From positions 14,780-19,930 of the forward strand of contig PMAK01000261.1 in the NCBI GenBank assembly GCA_003153655.1: a stretch of DNA of 5,151 bases, written 5' to 3'. Under the pieces are notes generated by a model, which worked only from the letters and a program-made list of their open reading frames with translations, made no database searches and had not been told where the DNA came from. Both the position numbers and the translations under genes were made by a program. The DNA comes from Phycisphaerales bacterium (GTDB taxonomy: Bacteria; Planctomycetota; Phycisphaerae; Tepidisphaerales; Tepidisphaeraceae). This document shows positions 1 to 5,053 of the stretch, in pieces (the stretch's first letter is position 1; each line of letters starts with the position of its first letter).

Positions 1-533
1 GAAAGACGCTGAACGGAAATGATCTGTGGAAGCCGTCCGTTGACGGCAGACCACGCCATGAGGCTGACAAAGGAGACTTTGATCAAATTCATGACGAGCT
101 GGATCGCGCCCTGCCCGTAGCTGAACATTTTGCCGAAACCTCGCACGGGGTTCAAAGCGGCGAAATTAATGGCCAGACGCTGCGGCGAAAAATTGAACCC
201 CACCTGCATGACGTTGGCCACGATTACAATGAATACCGCCCCCCCGAAAAGAGGCGCGAGGGCGAGCGAGACTTGTCCAACGCTGTGAAGAACCTGCTGG
301 CCCGCGCCCGTCGCCGTAAAATCAGACAACGAGGGGCCCGAAAGACATTGGGCCACGATATCCCGCAGCGTGAAGATAAGCTTCGGCCCGAACCATTTCA
401 TGAGATACAACGCGCCGATGAGGAGCATGGAGCTGGTGAGGTCGTGGCTGCGGGCGATGTTGCCCTGCTGACGAGCTTCCAGGCGCCGTCTGGCTGTGGG
501 TGGTTCGGTTTTATCGCCCGAGGACTCTGCCAT
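1..533 (-). CDS. flhB: FlhB, flagellar export switch protein (5' part, runs off left edge)
   Basis: FlhB is the inner-membrane subunit of the flagellar type III export gate that switches substrate specificity from rod/hook to filament proteins. I translated 177 codons from the ATG at 533-531 to the window edge; no stop is reached, so the gene is cut by the window. Visible family marks are the N-terminal basic segment DKTEPPTARRR (residues 7-17), then RQQGNIARSHDL (21-32), and the NPVRGFGKMFS stretch (128-138) typical of the loop between membrane segments. Hydrophobic spans lie near residues 34-49, 89-111 and 145-162. The membrane remainder and the autocleaved cytoplasmic NPTH region would lie beyond base 1. 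An in-frame TAA two codons upstream of the ATG excludes a longer start. The nearest purine-rich site (AAGGA, 549-553) is 15 nt away, so initiation may depend on coupling to fliR, which ends 27 bp upstream. Confidence 0.95.
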   Translation of the reverse strand, partial: MAESSGDKTEPPTARRRLEARQQGNIARSHDLTSSMLLIGALYLMKWFGPKLIFTLRDIVAQCLSGPSLSDFTATGAGQQVLHSVGQVSLALAPLFGGAVFIVIVANVMQVGFNFSPQRLAINFAALNPVRGFGKMFSYGQGAIQLVMNLIKVSFVSLMAWSAVNGRLPQIISVQRL

Positions 534-560
534 TTGTTAACTACCCGATCCTTATCGCCG

Positions 561-1352
561 TCATCGCGGCGCGTATGTCATCATGACCAACTGGACAATC
601 CCGCCCAGCTGGGTCCGGATGATCGAACTGGTCAGACTAAGGCCAATGATCAGAATCATCATTCCAGCGAGCGCGCGCATCGAGATGCCGGCGCTCATGA
701 TGTTTAACTGCGGAACTGTTTTTCCAACGAATCCCAAAACCATGTCCACGATCAGCATGGTGACGAGAATGGGGGCCGCCAACTGCATCGCCAGCATGGT
801 CGCGCCGCCGAATATCGATGTAATCGTGTCGAGCAGCGGACGGCTGACGGAAACCGAGAGCAGAGGCAACGCCGTGAAGCTGTCGAAGACGCCTTTGATC
901 ATGGCAAGGTGGCCGCCGATCGAAAGAAATATCAGGAGGGTGAGGAAAAAATAGAGATCGCCGACAACAGAACTGCCGCCGCCGAATTGGGGGTTAAGGG
1001 TCTCCCCCAGATTGAGGCCCATCTGCTGCCCGATGATATCCCCGCCCCACTGCGCGGCGACAAAAACAAGGCTGATAATGAGTCCCATCGCGGCGCCGAA
1101 GATGATTTCACCCCCGATGGCGATGGCCAGACCCCATGATGTCGTGGGAATCGCGACGTGGATGGAGAGATTCGGGGCGATGGATGCGGCCAGGACGCAG
1201 GCAATCATGGCCTTGACCGCCTTGGGGATTTGCGTGCTGCCCAGCAGCGGCGCCCAAATCATCATGCCCGCGATCCTGAAGAGGACCAGCATGTAAATCG
1301 GAATGAAGTTGAGGGCGGCCTGGAGCATTTTTAAATTAGTGGAGGTGGCCAT
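561..1352 (-). CDS. fliR: FliR, flagellar export gate membrane protein
   Basis: FliR forms the export-gate pore in the inner membrane with FliP and FliQ. The 263-residue product has the usual FliR length and is almost entirely hydrophobic. Family landmarks are FRIAGMMIWAPLLGSTQIP (residues 25-43), the conserved gate segment EIIFGAAMGL (82-91), GDIIGQQMGLNLGE (104-117), NPQFG (120-124), and PQLNIMSAGI (214-223) near the C-terminus. The called ATG lies inside fliQ, giving a 17-bp overlap. A second in-frame ATG at 1328-1326 (residue 9) sits 7 bp after the fliQ stop. Neither has a convincing Shine-Dalgarno, so translation is probably coupled to fliQ and the exact start is uncertain; both leave the first membrane helix intact. 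The stop at 563-561 is followed 27 bp later by flhB. Confidence 0.96.
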   Translation of the reverse strand: MATSTNLKMLQAALNFIPIYMLVLFRIAGMMIWAPLLGSTQIPKAVKAMIACVLAASIAPNLSIHVAIPTTSWGLAIAIGGEIIFGAAMGLIISLVFVAAQWGGDIIGQQMGLNLGETLNPQFGGGSSVVGDLYFFLTLLIFLSIGGHLAMIKGVFDSFTALPLLSVSVSRPLLDTITSIFGGATMLAMQLAAPILVTMLIVDMVLGFVGKTVPQLNIMSAGISMRALAGMMILIIGLSLTSSIIRTQLGGIVQLVMMTYAPR

Positions 1353-1599
1353 TCGTAAACATATCGAACGCGTATTGCATGAGACGATGACTCATCCATG
1401 GCATGAGCGCGATTGCGGCAGCGACCATGGAAACTATTTTTGGAATAAAAGTCAGGGTTTGTTCCTGAATCTGGGTCAGCGCCTGCAGCAATGAGATGGT
1501 GATGCCGACAACCAGCCCGATGACAAGCATCGGTGCGGAAATCGCCAGGGCGAGCAGGAGAGTATCTCTGATCAGCGCGGAGGCTTGCTGCGGGGACAT
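1336..1599 (-). CDS. fliQ: FliQ, flagellar export gate small membrane protein
   Basis: FliQ is the small subunit (four copies in known structures) of the FliP-FliQ-FliR export gate. The 87-residue product matches the usual 86-90 residues. It has two hydrophobic hairpin segments (about 13-37 and 50-70). Between and into the second segment is the diagnostic run with GLVVGITISLLQA (28-40), LTQIQEQTL (41-49) and TFIPKI (50-55). The ATG at 1599-1597 is well supported by a purine-rich AAGGAAGGG at 1607-1615, 7 nt upstream, the best ribosome-binding site of the lower cluster. It lies 71 bp after fliP, and the last 17 bp overlap the start of fliR. A longer ORF in another frame (1331-1648) is a shadow. 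Confidence 0.96.
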   Translation of the reverse strand: MSPQQASALIRDTLLLALAISAPMLVIGLVVGITISLLQALTQIQEQTLTFIPKIVSMVAAAIALMPWMSHRLMQYAFDMFTNGHLH

Positions 1600-1606
1600 G
1601 CAAACA

Positions 1607-1615
1607 CCCTTCCTT
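1607..1615 (-). promoter_or_regulatory. fliQ ribosome-binding site
   Basis: AAGGAAGGG on the minus strand lies 7 nt before the fliQ ATG. It decides the 1599 start against the longer ORF in another frame. Confidence 0.75.
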
Positions 1616-1630
1616 GAGTGTCATTGATCG

Positions 1631-1662
1631 CCTCAAACGTTCATCCATGAACGCAACTGAGG
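1631..1662 (-). promoter_or_regulatory. Intercistronic hairpin between fliP and fliQ
   Basis: CGTTCA (1638-1643) pairs with TGAACG (1648-1653) around a four-base loop. After a small internal loop, CCTCA (1631-1635) pairs with TGAGG (1658-1662), giving 11 pairs in all. No T-run follows in the direction of transcription, so it is not an intrinsic terminator. It lies about 16 bp upstream of the fliQ ribosome-binding site. Confidence 0.45.
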
Positions 1663-1670
1663 TGCGACGA

Positions 1671-2480
1671 TCAGGTTACAAAACTACCCATCAGGCCGGC
1701 CGTAATCAAGTGCCAGCCATCGACTAAAACAAAAAGCAACAACTTAAATGGCAAAGAAATCAGCGTCGGCGGCAACATCATCATGCCCATGCTCACGAGG
1801 ACCGAGGAGATGACCATGTCGATAACCACGAACGGAAGATAAACACGAAAGCCCAGCAGAAAAGCCGTCTTGAGTTCGCTGAGCATGAACGCGGGAATCA
1901 GCGCGGTGGTGCCCACATCCTGCCAGGTCGAGGCGCGCGGCTGATGGGCGAACTGCATGAACAAATCCACATCGGCTTCGTTCCGGCTTTGATGGATTTG
2001 CTGGATCATGAATTGCCGCACGGGCTTGAGGGATTCGGACAGGGCCTGCATCTGCGTCAGCTTGCCGTTCATGTAGGGCTGAAGGGCGCGGTCATTCACC
2101 CGTTGCCAGGTCGGCCCCATGATGAGAAAGGTCATGAACATGGCCAGTCCAATGAGAATCTGGTTTGGCGGAAGCTGCTGTGTGCCCAGGGCCTGACGCA
2201 GGAGTCCCAGGACGATGATGATGCGCGTGAAGCTGGTCATCATCAGGAGGATCGCCGGGGCCAGGGACAGAACGGTAAGCAGAACGATGATCTGCATCGC
2301 GGCCGAAAAGTTCTCGCGCTTCGAGAGATCGGGGAGCTGGTGCTCGACGCCGGCGATGGGATTGTCGGCGGAGACGGCGGCATTGGGAGTGATCGCGGGC
2401 AGAGCGTCATCCGCCAGTGCGCGAGCCGGCAATGCTAGCACCAGACAGAATAAGCCAATACCCCATACGAACTGTTTCAC
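1671..2480 (-). CDS. fliP: FliP, flagellar export gate core protein with signal peptide
   Basis: FliP is the main subunit of the export-gate pore at the centre of the flagellar MS ring. The 269-residue product starts with a cleavable signal peptide: basic start, hydrophobic residues 8-17, and a likely cut after ARALA at residue 23. This is known for enterobacterial FliP. A short periplasmic stretch with PDLSKRENFS (50-59) follows, then the two FliP signatures: ILLMMTSFTRIIIVLGLLRQ (77-96) running into LGTQQLPPNQILIGLAMFMTF, and PAFMLSELKTAFLLGFRVYL (196-215). The methionine loop SMGMMMLPP (230-238), which gates the pore in structural studies, is present, followed by ISLPFKLLLFVLVDGW (241-256). 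The start is GTG at 2480-2478, with AAAGGA at 2488-2493 seven nt upstream; an ATG between them is out of frame and stops after three codons. No defect is seen. Confidence 0.97.
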   Translation of the reverse strand: MKQFVWGIGLFCLVLALPARALADDALPAITPNAAVSADNPIAGVEHQLPDLSKRENFSAAMQIIVLLTVLSLAPAILLMMTSFTRIIIVLGLLRQALGTQQLPPNQILIGLAMFMTFLIMGPTWQRVNDRALQPYMNGKLTQMQALSESLKPVRQFMIQQIHQSRNEADVDLFMQFAHQPRASTWQDVGTTALIPAFMLSELKTAFLLGFRVYLPFVVIDMVISSVLVSMGMMMLPPTLISLPFKLLLFVLVDGWHLITAGLMGSFVT

Positions 2481-2604
2481 GAGAGCATCCTTTCTCTTCG
2501 TGTCGCAACGCGCGCTAATTTATCAATTGTTTTATGAAACGGTAGAGCGAGCGCGGGAATCTTTAGATTTTATTTTCGGATTTGTAATTTTTTTTCGGCG
2601 CAGA
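2481..2604 (-). other. AT-rich fliO-fliP intergenic spacer with fliP ribosome-binding site
   Basis: This 124-bp gap is the longest in the cluster. Its 2550-2600 part is far richer in A and T than the flanks, with an eight-base A-run on the minus strand at 2588-2595 and a short dyad AATCT-TT-AGATT (2559-2570). AAAGGA at 2488-2493 is the fliP ribosome-binding site, 7 nt before the GTG. I see no convincing -35/-10 pair, sigma-28 or sigma-54 site, and no terminator on the minus strand. An internal promoter is possible but unproven. Confidence 0.45.
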
Positions 2605-3291
2605 TTATGCGCTGCCGATTTGGCGCGCGACGTCGCGCACTTTGTCGGCGAGGCCCGCGATTTCTTTTCGCGTGGCTTCAAGAGATGGATCGTCCGCGGG
2701 GATTTCGTGTGAATCGTCGAAATGCTCTTCCGCCGCCGCCGGTGTTTCGGAAAAGGCTTTTCGCGCGAGCCCGAAGAACGAATCGAATCGCTTGGCGGCG
2801 GAAACAGATTCGTCGCGGGCCTGCGCGAGAATGCCGGCCGCTTCTTCAGGATCGCTGATCTCACACAATGGGTTGAGGTGGGACCCGGTGTCGCCCACAA
2901 GTACCAGCCGTTTGCCGAACTGAATCACCAGAAGATGTTGCTTGGGAGAGACAGGGCATCGCGCCAGAACCTTTACGGCGGCGCTCGCGCGAATCGGGGC
3001 GGAGCCAGGGAAGATACGCTTGGCGACAGCCATGAGAATCAAGATAAGGGCGACTACCGCAATCAGAGCAAGGAGAACCCGCGTGGCGTCGAACGTCGAT
3101 GTCGGCGCGGTTGGGGCGGCGGTTTTGGAGCCGCTTGGCGAAATATTCGCGCTAATGGGCTCGTTTTCAAGGGAATCTTCCGCCCCGGCGGAGTTCGCAA
3201 CTATAGAGGGCCTGGATTGCCCCCAAACAGGTTGGGAGATCGCCACGACCGCGACGAGGATTGTGAGCACAAAGTTCCGCACTGACCTCAC
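2605..3291 (-). CDS. fliO: FliO-family flagellar export gate assembly protein
   Basis: FliO is a membrane protein that helps assemble the FliP ring. The 228-residue product begins with a probable signal peptide (hydrophobic 8-19, possible cut near VWG, residue 24). An exported Ser/Pro/Ala-rich stretch follows (25-68), then a single membrane helix (about 71-92, [20 protein letters not shown]). The FliO cytoplasmic domain comes next, with [20 protein letters not shown] (106-125) and [10 protein letters not shown] (127-136), ending near residue 157. An extra charged, probably helical tail (158-228) follows. It is longer than the roughly 120-residue enterobacterial FliO, as in many other phyla. 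The start is GTG at 3291-3289, overlapping the fliN TGA in a GTGA arrangement that suggests translational coupling; only a weak GAGG (3296-3299) lies upstream. A second in-frame GTG is codon 4. Position between fliN and fliP supports the call. Confidence 0.88.
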   Translation of the reverse strand: MRSVRNFVLTILVAVVAISQPVWGQSRPSIVANSAGAEDSLENEPISANISPSGSKTAAPTAPTSTFDATRVLLALIAVVALILILMAVAKRIFPGSAPIRASAAVKVLARCPVSPKQHLLVIQFGKRLVLVGDTGSHLNPLCEISDPEEAAGILAQARDESVSAAKRFDSFFGLARKAFSETPAAAEEHFDDSHEIPADDPSLEATRKEIAGLADKVRDVARQIGSA

Positions 3292-4082
3292 GGCCCCTCT
3301 TCTTTGACGGCGGCGACGATCTCATTAACGCGCACGCAAAAATTATCGTTGAGAACCAACACCTCGCCACGCGCGACCAGGCGTTCGTTGACGAACACAT
3401 CCACGGGATCCCCGGCGAGCTTGTCGAGTTCGACTACGCTCCCTTCGGTTAGCTTGAGGACTTCCTCAACGAGCATCCGGCTGCGGCCGAGTTCGATCTT
3501 GACGTTTAACTCGACATCTCGGAGCAAGTCGATGCTCGAGACCTGCGCGTCAGCCATGACCTGCTGGAAGCTGGGGAGCTTGAACGCTTCGGCATTAGCG
3601 CCGGGGAGTTCGGAGGCGACCGCAGCCCCGTCCTCGAAATTCGCCTGCTGCAAAAGTTGATCGATGGAAGGATTTTTCGAGCCGTCCCCTTCAACGGCAT
3701 CCGGGCCATCAAAGTTCGCTTGCTTCAGTAATGCGTCGATGGACTCCTGGCTTATGGCGGCATCGTCTGCGCCATCGCCGGGAGCGCCGGCCGAGAAGGC
3801 GGCGGCTTGCGCGTCTGGAGTTGCCGCTGCCGACGCGGCGGCTGGGGTCGGTGCCGCTGCTTGCGCTGCGATGGGCGCGGGTGCATCTGGTGAAGGTGTC
3901 GCGGCTGCGGGCGCAGTTGCGGCGGCGGTTGCGGGGGGCGGCGCATCAGGAGATGCGGACGCGGCTGCGCCAACAGCCGGCGGCGGCGCGGCCGGAGGCG
4001 TTGCAGCTACGGGCGCTGCTGCAGGCGGTATTGCATTGGGATCGGGGGGAGTGGAATCGGCAGGAGGCGCTTGATCTGCCAT
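3288..4082 (-). CDS. fliN: FliN, flagellar motor switch C-ring protein with long Ala/Pro N-terminus
   Basis: FliN is a cytoplasmic C-ring protein that, with FliM and FliG, makes the rotor switch and docks the export ATPase complex. The 264-residue product ends in a full SpoA/FliN domain (about 186-258): [12 protein letters not shown] (189-200), [20 protein letters not shown] (209-228), [14 protein letters not shown] (231-244) and [11 protein letters not shown] (245-255). This is nearly twice the usual 100-140 residues. Residues 5-100 are a low-complexity Ala/Pro linker, and residues 110-152 carry two copies of a SID-LL-QANF motif resembling the start of FliM/FliY. The ATG at 4082-4080 has AAGGA (4092-4096) 9 nt upstream. 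The stop overlaps the fliO GTG. Because fliM is not beside it and the N-terminus has FliM-like motifs, the name FliY is a possible alternative, but there is no CheC-like middle domain, so I keep FliN. Confidence 0.93.
   Translation of the reverse strand: MADQAPPADSTPPDPNAIPPAAAPVAATPPAAPPPAVGAAASASPDAPPPATAAATAPAAATPSPDAPAPIAAQAAAPTPAAASAAATPDAQAAAFSAGAPGDGADDAAISQESIDALLKQANFDGPDAVEGDGSKNPSIDQLLQQANFEDGAAVASELPGANAEAFKLPSFQQVMADAQVSSIDLLRDVELNVKIELGRSRMLVEEVLKLTEGSVVELDKLAGDPVDVFVNERLVARGEVLVLNDNFCVRVNEIVAAVKEEGP
3627..3671 (-). repeat. FliN motif copy 2 ([15 protein letters not shown] region)
   Basis: These are codons 138-152 of fliN. They repeat the SID-LL-QANF pattern of copy 1, 25 residues further on. 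At the DNA level only short runs are identical (for example TCCATCGA); the QANF codons differ synonymously, so the duplication is either old or maintained by selection on the protein. Confidence 0.75.
3705..3755 (-). repeat. FliN motif copy 1 ([17 protein letters not shown])
   Basis: These are codons 110-126 of fliN. The [10 protein letters not shown] part closely resembles the LSQ-EIDALL motif at the N-terminus of FliM and FliY, which binds phosphorylated CheY in those proteins. It is followed by KQANF, shared with copy 2. Confidence 0.75.
3783..4070 (-). repeat. Low-complexity Ala/Pro-coding tract in fliN
   Basis: Codons 5-100 of fliN are almost all Ala and Pro with some Thr, Ser and Asp, including recurring PDAP/SPDAP units (residues 44-48 and 64-68). 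The DNA is very GC-rich with irregular GCN/CCN triplets. On the opposite strand this produces Ala/Gly-rich false ORFs. Such a tract probably makes an unstructured linker in the protein and could vary in length between strains. Confidence 0.8.
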
Positions 4083-4085
4083 ATC

Positions 4086-4101
4086 TCACCATCCTTGGTG
4101 A
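4086..4101 (-). promoter_or_regulatory. fliN ribosome-binding site inside a small hairpin loop
   Basis: On the minus strand TCACC and GGTGA (4097-4101 and 4086-4090) can pair around the six-base loop AAGGAT. The Shine-Dalgarno AAGGA (4092-4096) fills that loop, 9 nt from the fliN ATG. The site is clear; a regulatory role for the five-pair stem is speculative. Confidence 0.5.
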
Positions 4102-4143
4102 TCGGATGCTCGCCTCGGATTCTACCGCATGCCGAGCGATCCA

Positions 4144-4764
4144 TTAGTAATCGGTGCGAAAAGGAATGCACCGAGGGATCAGGACATCGTCGATCAATCC
4201 ATCGCCGACGATTTCATCCAACTGATATTTCACCTGCCGCCGAAGCGTTTCAAGCCCCGGCTCAGATCCGCCCCCGAGCTTATCGGGATCGGACTGCGCA
4301 ATTATGGTCCGAACGCGGTCCTGGATCAAGGCTTCGTGGTCGGCAATCATTGGTTTAATTTTGTCGGCCACCTCTTTCTTGCACGAAAGGAAGATCTGAA
4401 TGTCATACAGGAAGGTGTGCCCGTTCTGCTTATTCGGAAAGCGGGAGTCGAGCAACTGGATTTCTGCGGTGGCGCTCGCATCGGTTGCGCCCCCCTTGTC
4501 GCCGTCCACTTTGGCTTTGTCCGGAACGGTCAGATCCGCGGCATTGGCATTCTTCGCGCCGCCGGTGATGAACTTGAATCCGGCAAAGAGGACAATCGCC
4601 TCAATGACCATCACGCCGCCGAGAAGGACCGGGGTCTTGGTGAGCATTCCGCCGCCCTGACCTTTGGCGGGCGCGGATGCCGCCGCGGGCGCGGCCTCGG
4701 CCTTCGCGGATCCCTTCTTGTCAGCCGGAGCGGCTTCGGCCTTTTTTTCTGGTTTATCTGCCAT
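4144..4764 (-). CDS. fliL: FliL, flagellar basal body-associated / stator-supporting protein
   Basis: FliL is a single-pass inner-membrane protein that surrounds and stabilises MotA/MotB stators at the basal body. The 206-residue product has a Lys/Ala/Pro-rich cytoplasmic N-terminus (1-40) containing two copies of KAEAAPA (8-14 and 21-27). One membrane helix follows (about 44-66, TPVLLGGVMVIEAIVLFAGF), then a periplasmic linker (67-98) and the FliL domain (about 100-206) with FLYDIQIFLSCKKE (118-131), IQDRVRTIIAQ (147-157), LETLRRQVKYQLDEIV (171-186) and the terminal DDVLIPRCIPFRTDY. Length and topology fit the family. The ATG at 4764-4762 has AGGACGG (4772-4778) about 7 nt upstream. It follows flbD after a 94-bp gap with a hairpin and precedes fliN by 61 bp. 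The family call rests on overall pattern and position, because FliL sequences are poorly conserved. Confidence 0.87.
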   Translation of the reverse strand: MADKPEKKAEAAPADKKGSAKAEAAPAAASAPAKGQGGGMLTKTPVLLGGVMVIEAIVLFAGFKFITGGAKNANAADLTVPDKAKVDGDKGGATDASATAEIQLLDSRFPNKQNGHTFLYDIQIFLSCKKEVADKIKPMIADHEALIQDRVRTIIAQSDPDKLGGGSEPGLETLRRQVKYQLDEIVGDGLIDDVLIPRCIPFRTDY

Positions 4765-4771
4765 GATTCAT

Positions 4772-4778
4772 TCCGTCC
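4772..4778 (-). promoter_or_regulatory. fliL ribosome-binding site
   Basis: AGGACGG on the minus strand, following an A-run, lies about 7 nt before the fliL ATG and fixes the start at 4764. Confidence 0.65.
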
Positions 4779-4788
4779 TTTTTTACGT

Positions 4789-4833
4789 CCGATAAGCCGG
4801 GGCGTGCGCGCCGCCCCATAGTGGCTCTATCGG
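4789..4833 (-). promoter_or_regulatory. Intercistronic hairpin between flbD and fliL
   Basis: Read on the plus strand, CCGATA (4789-4794), AGCC (4795-4798) and GGGGCG (4799-4804) pair with CGCCCC (4812-4817), GGCT (4823-4826) and TATCGG (4828-4833). That is 16 base pairs with a 7-nt loop, a 5-nt bulge (4818-4822) and a 1-nt bulge (4827). No T-run follows on the minus strand, so it does not look like an intrinsic terminator. Its base is about 10 nt from the fliL ribosome-binding site. It could stabilise or set the processing point of the fliL mRNA, or be a partial attenuator; function is inferred only. Confidence 0.6.
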
Positions 4834-4858
4834 CTCGAAAAAGGAGGAACTCGATGAA

Positions 4859-5053
4859 TCAATCGGCAATCGAACGCCGGATAATGCGGGCGTAATCAAT
4901 GGCCCGGCGCATCACTTCCGCCAGGGTTTCGCGGACCATCATCTTTTCGCCTGTGTCGCAGCAGACAACCGTATCGGGCGTGGACTCGATATACCGGATC
5001 TTGTCGGCGTTTATAACAAACGCCTGACCGTTAAGGCGGGTGAGGGTGATCAT
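4859..5053 (-). CDS. flbD: FlbD/SwrD-family small flagellar protein
   Basis: This is a 64-residue protein of the FlbD family, found at the head of flagellar clusters in spirochaetes, Firmicutes (SwrD) and planctomycetes. In Bacillus, SwrD is reported to raise swarming motor torque; the role here is inferred. It is unrelated to the Caulobacter regulator also called FlbD. Visible features are the start MITLTRLNGQAFVINADKI, the signature IESTPDTVV (22-30), GEKMMVRETLAEVMRR (35-50) and a basic C-terminal helix. Most relatives have Thr-rich residues after the TPDT motif, whereas this one has Cys-Cys (31-32). The ATG at 5053-5051 has TAGGAG (AGGAG at 5064-5068) 10 nt upstream. It is the first recognisable gene of the window, followed by fliL without the motA-motB pair that often lies between. 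Confidence 0.9.
   Translation of the reverse strand: MITLTRLNGQAFVINADKIRYIESTPDTVVCCDTGEKMMVRETLAEVMRRAIDYARIIRRSIAD

Noticed and set aside
273..707. 144-codon plus-strand ORF
   Set aside because: It runs antisense across the flhB start, the fliR-flhB gap and the fliR end; its His/Asp/Arg-rich product has no recognisable pattern, while both minus-strand genes are clear family members.
1331..1648. 105-codon minus-strand ORF covering fliQ in another frame
   Set aside because: The fliQ frame has the family motifs and the ribosome-binding site; this frame is Arg/Pro/His-rich without motifs.
2582..2612. GC-rich short stem next to a T/A run after fliO, resembling a terminator
   Set aside because: In the direction of transcription the stem is followed by A residues rather than U; on the plus strand the T-run comes before the stem. 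The geometry is wrong on both strands.
2722..3285. 187-codon plus-strand ORF opposite fliO
   Set aside because: A Gly/Arg-rich antisense frame in GC-rich DNA, without a ribosome-binding site or family resemblance; fliO on the other strand has a signal peptide, membrane helix and FliO domain.
3664..4074. Ala/Gly-rich plus-strand ORF opposite fliN
   Set aside because: It is the complement of the Ala/Pro-coding tract; low complexity keeps all frames open. The SpoA domain proves the minus frame.
4129..4821. 230-codon plus-strand ORF opposite fliL
   Set aside because: It covers fliL and the hairpin gap antisense, is not similar to any family I know, and has a composition unlike its neighbours.
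4842..4895. Perfect AAGGAGG followed by ATG on the plus strand at 4854, giving a 13-codon ORF
   Set aside because: The product is 13 residues, antisense to the end of flbD, with no sign of selection; it is likely chance, although the ribosome-binding site is unusually good.
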